Shown: positions 36,891-48,560 of the stretch, in pieces
How the letters are laid out: each line of letters begins with the position of its first letter
Numbering within the stretch: the stretch's first letter is position 1
Origin: an uncultured Alistipes sp.
Lineage (GTDB): Bacteria; Bacteroidota; Bacteroidia; Bacteroidales; Rikenellaceae
Assembly: GCA_944321945.1 (NCBI GenBank)
Contig: CALUNE010000007.1
Location: 37,055 to 101,054 of the forward strand
Direction: 5' to 3'
DNA length: 64,000 nucleotides
Made by a program: the position numbers and the translations under genes
The notes under the pieces: model-generated
Told to the model about the DNA's origin: nothing
Database searches by the model: none
The model's input: the letters and a program-made list of their open reading frames with translations, nothing else

Positions 36891-37274
36891 CTACAGATTG
36901 ACCCCCGGCAGATTGCGTACCACCCACCAGCCGACAAACAGCAGGCAATAGGCCCACGCCAGCCACCGGTGCTGCACCACGGGCCGCAGCCGCCGGGCCA
37001 ACCGTCCGTGATCGAGCGACGTCCACACCACGGCCAGAAAATAAGGAACGGCCGCAACCAGGAAGAGGTTGTATGCAACGGCCTCGGCCACACGTCCGTG
37101 CAAGAGGCTGTGCAGGGCGCGCTGCCCGCCGCAGGCCGGACACTGCCAACCCGTGAGCGCATGGAACGGACACTGCGGCAGCCACGCCGTCTGCGACGGA
37201 TCGACCGCCCGGTAGAGCAGCACCGCCCCGACGATCAGGACCGACAGACCGATCCACAGCCGTTTTCGAGACAC
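36891..37274 (-). CDS. DUF2752 membrane protein
   Basis: A 127-residue membrane protein with the DUF2752 signature CPFHALTGWQCPACGGQRALHSLLHG, whose cysteines may bind metal, and three hydrophobic segments. The GTG at 37274 (MSRKRLWIGLSVL) is chosen because it follows the stop of the preceding CD225 gene by 13 bases; the longer frame overlaps that gene. Function unknown. DUF2752 and CD225/TM2-type genes often occur together in Bacteroidota. Confidence 0.8.
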   Translation of the reverse strand: MSRKRLWIGLSVLIVGAVLLYRAVDPSQTAWLPQCPFHALTGWQCPACGGQRALHSLLHGRVAEAVAYNLFLVAAVPYFLAVVWTSLDHGRLARRLRPVVQHRWLAWAYCLLFVGWWVVRNLPGVNL

Positions 37275-37287
37275 GCCGCGTACGGAA

Positions 37288-37653
37288 TCACACGTCGATA
37301 AGACCGACCGACGAATAGGTGAGCAGCCCCAGAACGACGAAAAGCAGCAGGTAGAGCAGCCAGCAGACCACGGCCACACCGACCGATACCCACGTCCAGG
37401 TCCGGGCGCGCCGGGCCGAACGGCATGCGGCTTCGTGATTGCCCGCAAACCAGTAGGAGTCGACCTGGGTCGAATAGACAATGGCGACGATGCCGAAGGG
37501 CAGGCAGCAGAAGATCGTGCTGAGAATGGCCCACGGCAGGAAGTTGTCGGGCTTCTTCGGTTCGGGCTGCGACGGGGCGCCGGCCCACACGGCGGGACGG
37601 GCCGACGTCTGTGCGGTCGAGTCGCCGGCCGGCTTGGGATCGATAATTTCCAT
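37288..37653 (-). CDS. CD225/dispanin-family membrane protein
   Basis: A 121-residue protein. A Pro-rich cytoplasmic N-terminus is followed by a CD225 domain: NFLPWAILSTIFCCLPFGIVAIVYSTQVDSYWFAGNHEAACRSARRARTWTWVSVGV, then a second membrane helix. The Cys-Cys pair at the end of the first helix is typical (palmitoylated in animal relatives). Role in bacteria unknown. It starts from a perfect -7 element and is followed by the DUF2752 gene. Confidence 0.85.
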   Translation of the reverse strand: MEIIDPKPAGDSTAQTSARPAVWAGAPSQPEPKKPDNFLPWAILSTIFCCLPFGIVAIVYSTQVDSYWFAGNHEAACRSARRARTWTWVSVGVAVVCWLLYLLLFVVLGLLTYSSVGLIDV

Positions 37654-37681
37654 CGGACGGGTGAGATTGGTTTCGTTGGAA

Positions 37682-37689
37682 CAAATATA
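37682..37689 (-). promoter_or_regulatory. Promoter -7 element of the CD225-DUF2752 pair
   Basis: Reads TATATTTG on the minus strand, 29 bases before the CD225 ATG. It is divergent from the rarA -7 element 20 bases away. Confidence 0.6.
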
Positions 37690-37709
37690 CGTTTTTTTTC
37701 GAAATTGCG

Positions 37710-37717
37710 TATCTTTG
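37710..37717 (+). promoter_or_regulatory. Promoter -7 element of rarA
   Basis: TATCTTTG, a perfect TAnnTTTG, 22 bases before the rarA ATG. The T-rich stretch upstream (37692-37699) may act in place of a -33 box. Confidence 0.6.
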
Positions 37718-37739
37718 AGCCACCAAAACGAGCCGAACC

Positions 37740-39017
37740 ATGCCGAACATTCCCTTAGCCGAACGTCTGCGTCCCCACACGCTCGATGACTACATCGGGC
37801 AGGAGCATCTGGTGGGACCGAAAGGCGTTTTCCGCAAATTCTTCGAGACGGGAAACGTCCCTTCGTTCATCCTCTGGGGCCCGCCCGGAGTCGGGAAAAC
37901 CACCCTCGCACGCATCGTCGCCACGCAACTCGAACGTCCGTTCTTCACCCTTTCGGCCGTCACTTCGGGGGTGAAGGAGGTGCGCGAGGTGATCGAATCG
38001 GCCCGCAAGCAGCGCTTCTTCGACCAGCAGCCCCCGTTTCTGTTCATCGACGAAATCCACCGCTTCAACAAGTCGCAGCAGGATTCGCTGCTCGGGGCCG
38101 TCGAACAGGGCATCGTCACGCTGATCGGCGCCACGACCGAAAACCCCTCGTTCGAGGTCATCTCCCCGCTGCTGAGCCGCTGTCAGGTCTACATTCTCCG
38201 CGCGCTGGAGGACAGTGACCTGCAGAAACTGCTGGACCGGGCGCTGGAGAAGGACTCCGAACTGCGCGAACGCGACATCGAAGTCCGCGAAACCGGAGCC
38301 CTGTTCCGCTTCGCCGGGGGCGACGCCCGCAAACTGCTCAATATCCTCGACATCCTGGTCGGCGCCACCGACGGCAAGGTGACGATCACCGACCGATACG
38401 TGCAGGAGTGCCTCCAGGAAAACATCGCCCTCTACGACAAGAACGGCGAACAGCACTACGACATCATCTCGGCCTTCATCAAGTCCGTCCGGGGCAGCGA
38501 TCCCAATGCCGCGGTCTACTATCTGGCGCGGATGCTGGCCGGCGGCGAGGAGCCGCGCTTCATCGCCCGGCGGCTGGTGATCCTCGCCTCGGAGGACATC
38601 GGACTGGCCAATCCCAACGCCCTGCTGCTGGCCAACGCCTGCTTCGACACGGTCCACAAGATCGGCATGCCCGAGGCCCGCATCACCCTCTCCGAAACGA
38701 CGATCTACCTGGCCACCTCGCCCAAGAGCAATTCGGCCTACATGGCCATCAACAAGGCCCTCGCGCTGGTCGAACACGACACGACGAACCGGCCCGTACC
38801 GCTCCACCTGCGCAACGCCCCGACACGGCTCATGAAGCAGGCCGGCTATGCCCGGGGATACAAGTATGCCCACGACTACGAGGGACACTTCGCCGAGATG
38901 GAGTTCCTGCCCGAATCACTCGCGGGAACGAAATTCTACGAACCCGACACGCAGAATGCCGCCGAGGCCAAGATCGCCGAACGCATCGCGCACCTCTGGA
39001 AGGACAAATACAAATAA
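37740..39017 (+). CDS. rarA: Replication-associated recombination protein A (RarA/MgsA)
   Basis: A 425-residue AAA+ ATPase acting at stalled replication forks. Walker A is WGPPGVGKTT (~45), Walker B FLFIDEIHRFNKSQQD (~100), sensor 1 IGATTENPSFEV. The C-terminal tetramerisation region shows GSDPNAAVYYLARMLAGGEEPRFIARRLVILASEDIGLANP, which separates RarA from clamp-loader subunits and RuvB. A metallophosphoesterase gene follows after 60 bases. Confidence 0.95.
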   Translation: MPNIPLAERLRPHTLDDYIGQEHLVGPKGVFRKFFETGNVPSFILWGPPGVGKTTLARIVATQLERPFFTLSAVTSGVKEVREVIESARKQRFFDQQPPFLFIDEIHRFNKSQQDSLLGAVEQGIVTLIGATTENPSFEVISPLLSRCQVYILRALEDSDLQKLLDRALEKDSELRERDIEVRETGALFRFAGGDARKLLNILDILVGATDGKVTITDRYVQECLQENIALYDKNGEQHYDIISAFIKSVRGSDPNAAVYYLARMLAGGEEPRFIARRLVILASEDIGLANPNALLLANACFDTVHKIGMPEARITLSETTIYLATSPKSNSAYMAINKALALVEHDTTNRPVPLHLRNAPTRLMKQAGYARGYKYAHDYEGHFAEMEFLPESLAGTKFYEPDTQNAAEAKIAERIAHLWKDKYK

Positions 39018-39077
39018 TACGCCCGACCCTGCCGCGGCCGCAACACCGGTCGCACACACCGATACCCACTCCACGAC

Positions 39078-39599
39078 ATGAAAAAGATAGGCATCATCTC
39101 CGATACGCACGGATGCTTCGACGAGCCGCTCCGCGAATTCCTGAAGGATGTCGACGAGATCTGGCACGCCGGTGACATCGGCTCGCTCGAACTGGCCGAC
39201 CGCATCGCCGCCTTCAAACCGCTCAGGGCCGTGAGCGGGAACATCGACGGCGGCATGACCCGCCGGGTCTACCCCGCGTTTCTCTCGTTCGAATGCGAGG
39301 GGGTGCGCGTGCTGATGACCCATATCGGGGGCTATCCGCGCCATTACGACCCGCGGGCCGTCGCCCGGATCCAGGCACTGCGTCCGAAACTCTTCATCGC
39401 GGGCCATTCGCACATCCTCAAGGTGATGTACGATCCGGTCTACGAGCTGCTGGCCGTCAACCCCGGCGCCGCCGGCCAGTTCGGGTTCCACCGCGTCCGC
39501 ACGGCCATCCGCCTGCGGATCGATCACGGTGAAATGCACGATATGGAGGTGGGCGAATGGCCCCGCCGTCAGACAGATAGCGAAGAGGTGTCCGAATAG
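39078..39599 (+). CDS. YfcE/MJ0936-type metallophosphoesterase
   Basis: A 173-residue calcineurin-like phosphodiesterase. Metal-binding motifs are IISDTHG (~8), HAGDIG (~30), VSGNID (~50), MTHIGG (~80) and AGHSH (~108). Proteins of this class hydrolyse phosphodiesters such as bis-pNPP in vitro; the physiological substrate is unknown. It may be co-transcribed with rarA. Confidence 0.92.
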   Translation: MKKIGIISDTHGCFDEPLREFLKDVDEIWHAGDIGSLELADRIAAFKPLRAVSGNIDGGMTRRVYPAFLSFECEGVRVLMTHIGGYPRHYDPRAVARIQALRPKLFIAGHSHILKVMYDPVYELLAVNPGAAGQFGFHRVRTAIRLRIDHGEMHDMEVGEWPRRQTDSEEVSE

Positions 39600-39668
39600 A
39601 CGATTTCGTCCGCATAATAAACAGAAGCGTCCGTCCGTTCGTATGGCGAATTCAAACGACGACGCAAC

Positions 39669-42119
<2,451 letters not shown>

Positions 42120-42149
42120 AGCAGCGGCGCCGCTCGGACGGTCACGTCC

Positions 42150-42233
42150 GGAAACGCGGCGGACGGATCCCCCGACAAACGCCAAGGGGAGATCCGTCCG
42201 CCGCGTTTCCATATCCGGGCCCCTGCCCGGATA
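42150..42233. terminator. Double hairpin between convergent clp and LytTR genes
   Basis: A 20-base perfect stem GGAAACGCGGCGGACGGATC (42150-42169) with its complement at 42191-42210, extended by CCCC/GGGG, is followed by a second hairpin ATCCGGGC/GCCCGGAT (~42212-42233). The site separates converging genes; no long T run follows. Confidence 0.7.
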
Positions 42234-42245
42234 CGGCGCCGTATG

Positions 42246-42941
42246 TCACTGCGCCAACCGTTCGAGAAGCACCGCAGCATACTGCTGTCCGACGGGAAGC
42301 GCCACGCCCCCGCGGAGCGTCACCCGGCTGCGCGTAAAGGATTCGACGGCCCCCACGGCAACGACATACGAGCGATGGATGCGCAGGAAACGGTTCTCGG
42401 GCAGAAGATCGGTCACCGTCTTGAGGTTGGTGCGCGTCAGCACATGCCCGCCCGAGCGGCGGACGATCTTCACGTAGTTGCCCAGCGCCTCGACATAGAG
42501 GATGTCGTCGCAGGGGATGCTCACGTTGTTGTACTCCTGTTTGACGACCAGATGGGCCGTTACGGGTGTACGCCGCGCCTCAATGCGCCGGAAGGCCCGT
42601 TCGACAGCCACTTCGAAACGCTCGTAGGCGAAGGGCTTGTGCAGGAAATCGACCGCGTCGAGATCGAATCCCTCGAGGGCATACTGCGCATGGGCCGTGG
42701 TGAAGATCAGACAGCACTCCGGCGGAAGGCTCTGGGCGATCTCCAGCCCCGAAATGCCGTCCATGCGGATGTCGAGAAAGACCAGATCGGGCCGTGTGCG
42801 GCGGATCGCCTCCAATCCCACGTGCGGTTCGCTGAAGGTCTCCACCTCCAGCCCGCCCTTGCGGCGGCAGAACTGTTCGATGACCAGCAGGGCCATCGGT
42901 TCATCGTCGATGGCAATGCAACGGATCGGCTTCATACTCAT
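42246..42941 (-). CDS. LytTR-family response regulator
   Basis: A 231-residue regulator. The receiver domain (~5-120) has the acidic pocket (IAIDDEP), phospho-acceptor Asp in VFLDIRMDG (~55) and the Lys in HKPF. The C-terminal LytTR DNA-binding domain shows VVKQEYNNVSIPCDDILYVEALGNYVKI and FLRIHRSYVV. Its ATG overlaps the histidine kinase stop (ATGA); a second ATG two codons later is also possible. The kinase is its obvious partner. Confidence 0.95.
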   Translation of the reverse strand: MSMKPIRCIAIDDEPMALLVIEQFCRRKGGLEVETFSEPHVGLEAIRRTRPDLVFLDIRMDGISGLEIAQSLPPECCLIFTTAHAQYALEGFDLDAVDFLHKPFAYERFEVAVERAFRRIEARRTPVTAHLVVKQEYNNVSIPCDDILYVEALGNYVKIVRRSGGHVLTRTNLKTVTDLLPENRFLRIHRSYVVAVGAVESFTRSRVTLRGGVALPVGQQYAAVLLERLAQ

Positions 42942-43960
42942 GACTGCGGTTCATTCAGGCGAAGGGTCAGCCGCACGCGATAGATGTCCTGCGTTTCGGA
43001 GTTCCGAAGTTCGAAACGCCCCGGGAAGAGCATCTGAAGCCGTTTGCGGCAATTCTCGATTCCGATTCCGGGCGTCTTCTCTTCCCGGCGGCGCATCACC
43101 CCGTTCTCGGTCCGGAACTCCAGCATCCCGTCGCGCAGGCGGATGCCGATGCGGATCGTGCAGTCGCGCTCGGACGACGTGCCGTACTTGAAGGCATTCT
43201 CCACGAAGGTGATGAAGAGCATCGTCGGGACCGGCACCCGATCGTCATCGACCTCCTCGTCGAGCATCACCTGCGTATGGCGGTTGAGCCGCAGCTTCTG
43301 CAGATCGACGTACTGCCGCACGTATTCGAGTTCGTCGGCCAGGGGGATCATCTCCCGGTCGGCCTGTTCGTACATGTAACGCAGGATGTTCGAAAACTTC
43401 ACGAAGGCCGACTCCGTGCGGTCGGATTTCGAGAGGACCAGCGCATAGAGCGTGTTGAGCGTATTGAAGAGAAAGTGCGGATTGATCTGCGCCTTGTAGA
43501 GGGCCAGTTCGGCACGGTCGCGCTCGGCCGCCAGCTCCTGCCGGGCGAGAATCTGCCGGAAGAGTTCGAAGGTCAGCTCGATGGCCAGCGAAAAACCCGT
43601 CACCACCAGGAAAAAGAACCATACGGTCTGCGTGCGTATTCCGCGCCGTGCCGCCAGCCGATGCGCCTCGAGCGTCGAGACGTCGCCGTCGGAGATCGGG
43701 AAGCGCGTCAGCAGCGCCGTCACCCCCACCAGCACCACCATCAGCACCACCAGCCGCAGGTAACGCCGCTGCAGAAAAAGTTGTGCAGGCTTCGCCAGGC
43801 GGTAGGTGAAGTAGAGCGCATAGACATACCCCACGAGCGTGATCAGAAACGCCGTGTTGTGGACGATCCAGCGATCGACCGGCAGCAGCATGATGACCAG
43901 CGGCATGATGACCAGACAGAACAGCAGGTCGATAGATCGGGCTACGCGGGTATGTTTCAT
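42938..43960 (-). CDS. LytS/YehU-type membrane sensor histidine kinase
   Basis: A 340-residue kinase. Four hydrophobic segments fill residues ~10-150, followed by the His_kinase domain with the phospho-accepting histidine in KAQINPHFLFNTLNTLYAL and the ATP-binding N box FITFVENAFKYG; GIGIENCRKRL is near the end. The ATG at 43960 is chosen over the upstream frame, since a perfect -7 element lies at 43983-43990. It pairs with the LytTR regulator. The signal is unknown. It is divergent from the RND efflux genes, which may be regulated by the pair. Confidence 0.93.
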   Translation of the reverse strand: MKHTRVARSIDLLFCLVIMPLVIMLLPVDRWIVHNTAFLITLVGYVYALYFTYRLAKPAQLFLQRRYLRLVVLMVVLVGVTALLTRFPISDGDVSTLEAHRLAARRGIRTQTVWFFFLVVTGFSLAIELTFELFRQILARQELAAERDRAELALYKAQINPHFLFNTLNTLYALVLSKSDRTESAFVKFSNILRYMYEQADREMIPLADELEYVRQYVDLQKLRLNRHTQVMLDEEVDDDRVPVPTMLFITFVENAFKYGTSSERDCTIRIGIRLRDGMLEFRTENGVMRRREEKTPGIGIENCRKRLQMLFPGRFELRNSETQDIYRVRLTLRLNEPQS

Positions 43961-43982
43961 GGGTTGGAATCCTTCGACAGGA

Positions 43983-43990
43983 CAAAGATA
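43983..43990 (-). promoter_or_regulatory. Promoter -7 element of the kinase-regulator operon
   Basis: Reads TATCTTTG on the minus strand, 23 bases before the kinase ATG. No -33 TTTG is visible. Confidence 0.6.
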
Positions 43991-44087
43991 CGACATTGCG
44001 GGCGAAAACGGAGCGTTTCCCCACGGAGTTCGTCACCACATTCGGGGCGTTGGTCACCACACGCTGCGACGTTCGGCCGAGAATCCC

Positions 44088-44095
44088 TAAATTTG
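44088..44095 (+). promoter_or_regulatory. Promoter -7 element of the RND efflux operon
   Basis: TAAATTTG, a perfect TAnnTTTG, 82 bases before the adaptor ATG. The -33 box is missing, which may mean activator dependence. Confidence 0.6.
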
Positions 44096-44177
44096 TAAGG
44101 AGCGGCAGGTCCGGCCTCCGGACCCGTGCGGACCGCAAGGCCCGATACCGACACTCCGACAAAATCCGACATCCGAT

Positions 44178-45371
44178 ATGAACCGAAAAAAATCACATCT
44201 GCTCCTGTTGCCCGTACTGCTGCTTCTGGGAGCCTGCGCCGGCGAACAGCCGCAGCAACCCGGACAGACCTACCGCATCCTGACCCTCACCCCGGGCGAC
44301 CTGACCCTCACGTCGGACTACGCCGCCACGCTGCGCGGCCGCCAGACCGTCGAGATCCGGCCCCAGGTCGGCGGCACCATCACGCGGATCCTTCTCGACG
44401 AAGGGGCTCCGGTCCGCAAGGGCGAGGTGCTCTTCGTCATCGACCAGGTACCCTATCAGGCCGCTCTCGAAACGGCCCGGGCCAACGTCCAGAGCGCCGA
44501 GGCCCAGCTCAAAACCGCCGAACTGACCACCTCGAGCAAGGAGGCGCTCCATGCCCGGAAGGTCGTCTCGGACTTCGATCTGGAGATGGCCCGCAACCAG
44601 CAGCTCGAAGCCGAAGCCGCACTGGCCCAGGCCCGGGCCGAAGAGACCAACGCCCGCAACAACCTCTCCTACACCGAGGTCCGCAGTCCCGTCGACGGCG
44701 TGGCCAGCATGATCCCCTACCGGGTCGGCGCCCTGGTGGACAGCAACATCAGCGAACCGCTGGTCACCGTCTCGGACGACGAACGGATCTACGCCTACTT
44801 CTCGATGGCCGAAAACCAGATGCTCGACCTCATCCAGCAGTACGGTTCGCTCGAGGAGGCCCGCGAGAAGATGCCCGACGTCGGGCTGCGCCTGGGCAAC
44901 GGCGCGACGTACGACCTTGCGGGGCGCATCGACGCCATCAGCGGAACGGTCGACGAGGGGACCGGCGCCGTGCGGCTGCGTGCCGTCTTCCCCAATCCGC
45001 GCCACCTGCTGCGCAACGGCGGCAGCGCCACGGTCATCGTTCCGACCCATCACCGGGCATGTCTTGTCATTCCGCAGGCGGCCACCTATGAGCTGCAGAA
45101 CCGCGTCTTCGTCTGGAAGGTCGTCGACGGCGTGACCCAGTCGGCCCCGATCACCGTCTACAAATACAACGACGGGCAGAACTACATCGTCGAATCGGGC
45201 CTCGCGGCGGGTGACGTGATCGTCGCCGAAGGCGCCGGACTGCTGCACGAAGGGGTCCGGATCGATACGGCCGACGCCGCCGGAAGCGTCTCTACGAAAA
45301 CGGCCGACACCACCACCGTTGCCGACACCGCCGCATCCGCCGGCGAACCGACCGCCCAATCCGAAAAATAG
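44178..45371 (+). CDS. RND efflux periplasmic adaptor lipoprotein
   Basis: A 397-residue membrane-fusion protein of the AcrA/MexA type. The lipoprotein signal is HLLLLPVLLLLGAC (Cys 20). The biotinyl-lipoyl-like halves are VEIRPQVGGTITRILLDEGAPVRKGEVLFVID and NNLSYTEVRSPVDGVAS, bracketing a coiled coil (~95-160). It links the inner-membrane pump to an outer-membrane channel. The pump gene follows 9 bases later; no TolC-type gene is present in the cluster. Confidence 0.95.
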   Translation: MNRKKSHLLLLPVLLLLGACAGEQPQQPGQTYRILTLTPGDLTLTSDYAATLRGRQTVEIRPQVGGTITRILLDEGAPVRKGEVLFVIDQVPYQAALETARANVQSAEAQLKTAELTTSSKEALHARKVVSDFDLEMARNQQLEAEAALAQARAEETNARNNLSYTEVRSPVDGVASMIPYRVGALVDSNISEPLVTVSDDERIYAYFSMAENQMLDLIQQYGSLEEAREKMPDVGLRLGNGATYDLAGRIDAISGTVDEGTGAVRLRAVFPNPRHLLRNGGSATVIVPTHHRACLVIPQAATYELQNRVFVWKVVDGVTQSAPITVYKYNDGQNYIVESGLAAGDVIVAEGAGLLHEGVRIDTADAAGSVSTKTADTTTVADTAASAGEPTAQSEK

Positions 45372-45380
45372 CGCAGCCCC

Positions 45381-48300
45381 ATGACGATACGAACCTTCAT
45401 CGAACGCCCCATTCTGGCCGGAGTGATCTCCGTCCTGATCCTGATTCTGGGGCTCATCGGGCTTTCGCAGCTCTCCATCGAACAGTTCCCCGAGATTGCG
45501 CCTCCGACGGTCAGCGTCTCGGCCACCTACACCGGCGCCAATGCCGAAACCGTGCAGAAGAGCGTCGTCGTTCCTCTCGAGGAGGCCCTCAACGGCGTCG
45601 AGAACATGATGTACATGACCTCCACGGCCTCGAACAACGGTTCGGCACGTATCTCGGTCTACTTCCGTCAGGGCACCGACCCCGACATGGCCACGGTCAA
45701 CGTCCAGAACCGCATCGCCACGGCCCAGGGCCAGTTGCCGGCCGAGGTGACGAAGAGCGGCATCACCGTGCGCAAGCGCCAGACGAGCAACATCAAGCAG
45801 CTGGCCGTCTACAGCCCCGACGACTCGTTCGACGAGGCCTTCCTGACCAACTACATGAAGATCAACATCGAACCCCGCCTGTCGCGTATCGCCGGCGTGG
45901 GCGAGGTCAACGTCTTCGGATACGACTACTCGATGCGCATCTGGCTCGATCCGGGCAAGATGCTCAAATACGGCCTCGTCCCCTCCGACATCTCCACCGT
46001 TCTCGACGAACAGAACATCGAGGCCGCAACCGGAACCCTCGGCGCCGAATCGCAGAACACCTTCCAGTATGTCCTCAAATACCGCGGCCGTTACGAAAAC
46101 GAGATCGATTATGAGAATATGGTCATCAAGTCGCTGCCCGACGGCGAGGTGCTGCGGCTGGGCGACGTGGCCACCGTCGAGCTCGGAACCCGCGCCTACG
46201 ACTATATCGGCGAGGTGAGCGGACACCCCGGCTGCAACATCATGATCTCGCAGACCTCCGGCTCGAACGCCAACGAGATCATCGAGGAGATCGACCGTAC
46301 GGTGGCCGAAATCTCGAAAACCCTCCCGAAAGGCATCAAGATCGTCGATCTGATGAGTACGAAGGACTTCCTCGACGCCTCGATCCGCAGCGTCATCAAA
46401 ACGCTGTTAGAGGCGATCATTCTCGTCGTGCTGGTGGTCTACGTCTTCCTGCAGAGCCTGCGGTCGACCTTCATCCCGGCCCTCTCGATCATCGTCTCGC
46501 TCGTCGGAACGTTCGCCTTCCTCTACGCCGCGGGCTTCAGTCTGAACATGCTGACCCTGTTCGCCCTGGTGCTGGTCATCGGTACGGTGGTCGACGACGC
46601 CATCGTGGTCGTCGAAGCCGTGCAGGCCAAGTTCGACGAGGGGTACCGTTCGGCCTACCGCGCCACGATCGACGCCATGGACGGCATCACCTCGGCCCTC
46701 ATCACCACCACGTTCGTCTTCATGGCCGTCTTCATCCCCGTGAGCTTCATCGGCGGCACGACCGGCACGTTCTACACCCAGTTCGGACTGACGATGGCCG
46801 CCGCCGTGGCCATCTCGCTCATCAACGCCCTGACGCTCAGCCCGGCCCTCTGCGCCCTGATCATGACTCCACACCAGACCGCTGCCGAGGGCCGGCGGCT
46901 GAGCTTCTCGTCGCGCTTCCACATCGCCTTCGACGCGGCGTTCCACCGTCTGGTGTCGAAATACAAGTTCGGCGTCGGATTCATGCTGCGCCACCGCTGG
47001 CTGGCCGGCGCACTGCTCGTCGCAGCCTGCGCGGGTTTCGCCGTGCTGATATCCACCACCAAAACCGGTCTGGTCCCCAACGAGGACATGGGAACCATCT
47101 TCGTCGACGTACGCACCTCGCCCGGCAGCAGCGTCCGACAGACGCGGATCGTCATGGAACAGGTCGACAGCTGTCTGCGCACGATTCCCCAGATCGAGCT
47201 CTACTCGAACATCACCGGAAACTCGATGCTCAGCGGCCAGGGCGCCTGCAACGGCATGTTTACGATCCGCCTGAAGGACTGGAGCGAACGCACCTCGAAG
47301 GAGGATGCCATCGAGGCCGTGATGGCCGAAATCAGCCGCCGCACGGCCTTCATCTCGAGTGCCGACATCATGCCCTTCACACGTCCGATGATCCCGGGCT
47401 ACGGCGTGAGCAGCGGCTTCGAGGTCTACGTTCAGGACCAGAAGGGCGGCACGACCGAGGATCTGTTGAAATATACGCGGCAGTTCCTCGAGGCGCTGAA
47501 CGGGCGGCCCGAGATCGGCCGCGCCACCACGTCGTTCGACACCAAGTTCCCGCAGTATCTGGTCGAAGTCGACGCCGCGCGTTGCAAACGAAACGGTGTC
47601 TCGCCCTCCGATGTGCTGAGCACCCTCTCGGGCTACATCGGCGGCAGCTATGCCTCGAACATGAACCGCTTCTCGAAACTCTACCGCGTGATGGTGCAGG
47701 CCCCGCCCGAATACCGCCTCGATCTCGAATCACTGAACAACATCTTCGTGCGCAACGACGCGGGCGAGATGTCGCCCGTCGCACAGTATCTGACCCTCAC
47801 GCGCGTCTACGGTTCGGAGGTGCTGACGCGCTTCAACCTCTTCTCGGCCATTCAGGTCAACGGCACCCCGGCTACGGGCTACAGCTCGGGTCAGGCCATC
47901 GGGGCCGTGCGCGAGGTGGCCGCCGCAACGCTCCCGACGGGCTACGGTTTCGAATTCGGCGGCATGTCGCGCGAAGAGTCCTCGACAGGCAATACGACGA
48001 CCCTGGTCTTCGTCATCTGCGTGGTATTCATCTATCTGATTCTCTGTGCGCTGTATGAAAGTCTCTTCGTGCCGCTGGCCGTCATCCTCTCCGTGCCGTT
48101 CGGACTGGCCGGCAGCTTCCTCTTCGCACGCATGTTCGGTCTCGAGAACAACATCTACCTCCAGACGGGTCTGATCATGCTGATCGGTCTGCTGGCCAAG
48201 ACGGCCATCCTGCTCACCGAGTACGCCTCGGACCGCCGCCGCGCCGGCATGAGCATCCCGCAGGCTGCCCTCTCGGCCGCCAAGGTGCGTCTGCGCCCGA

Positions 48301-48560
48301 TTCTGATGACCTCGCTGACGATGATCTTCGGCATGCTGCCGCTGATGTTCGCCTCGGGCGTCGGCGCCAACGGAAACATCTCGATCGGCGTCGGTACGGT
48401 CGGAGGCATGCTGATCGGTACCGTGGCGCTGTTGTTCATCGTACCGCCTCTGTTCATCGTCTTCCAGTGGCTGCAGGAGCGCTGGATGCCCGATCGAAAC
48501 CGCGACGAGGAGCCCGGAAACAACCTCGAAGCCGCATCGGGCGAAGCCACAAGAGGGTAA
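45381..48560 (+). CDS. RND multidrug efflux permease (HAE1/AcrB type)
   Basis: A 1059-residue inner-membrane pump with the two-fold RND layout: a first helix (FIERPILAGVISVLILILGLIGL), two large periplasmic loops, and membrane helices including VLVIGTVVDDAIVVVEAVQA (helix 4 aspartates for proton relay) and GLLAKTAILLTEYASDRR. Porter-domain sequence such as SNNGSARISVYFRQGTDPDMATVNVQNR is typical of HAE1 pumps. It should export hydrophobic drugs or bile compounds using proton motive force with the adjacent adaptor. Confidence 0.96.
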   Translation: MTIRTFIERPILAGVISVLILILGLIGLSQLSIEQFPEIAPPTVSVSATYTGANAETVQKSVVVPLEEALNGVENMMYMTSTASNNGSARISVYFRQGTDPDMATVNVQNRIATAQGQLPAEVTKSGITVRKRQTSNIKQLAVYSPDDSFDEAFLTNYMKINIEPRLSRIAGVGEVNVFGYDYSMRIWLDPGKMLKYGLVPSDISTVLDEQNIEAATGTLGAESQNTFQYVLKYRGRYENEIDYENMVIKSLPDGEVLRLGDVATVELGTRAYDYIGEVSGHPGCNIMISQTSGSNANEIIEEIDRTVAEISKTLPKGIKIVDLMSTKDFLDASIRSVIKTLLEAIILVVLVVYVFLQSLRSTFIPALSIIVSLVGTFAFLYAAGFSLNMLTLFALVLVIGTVVDDAIVVVEAVQAKFDEGYRSAYRATIDAMDGITSALITTTFVFMAVFIPVSFIGGTTGTFYTQFGLTMAAAVAISLINALTLSPALCALIMTPHQTAAEGRRLSFSSRFHIAFDAAFHRLVSKYKFGVGFMLRHRWLAGALLVAACAGFAVLISTTKTGLVPNEDMGTIFVDVRTSPGSSVRQTRIVMEQVDSCLRTIPQIELYSNITGNSMLSGQGACNGMFTIRLKDWSERTSKEDAIEAVMAEISRRTAFISSADIMPFTRPMIPGYGVSSGFEVYVQDQKGGTTEDLLKYTRQFLEALNGRPEIGRATTSFDTKFPQYLVEVDAARCKRNGVSPSDVLSTLSGYIGGSYASNMNRFSKLYRVMVQAPPEYRLDLESLNNIFVRNDAGEMSPVAQYLTLTRVYGSEVLTRFNLFSAIQVNGTPATGYSSGQAIGAVREVAAATLPTGYGFEFGGMSREESSTGNTTTLVFVICVVFIYLILCALYESLFVPLAVILSVPFGLAGSFLFARMFGLENNIYLQTGLIMLIGLLAKTAILLTEYASDRRRAGMSIPQAALSAAKVRLRPILMTSLTMIFGMLPLMFASGVGANGNISIGVGTVGGMLIGTVALLFIVPPLFIVFQWLQERWMPDRNRDEEPGNNLEAASGEATRG

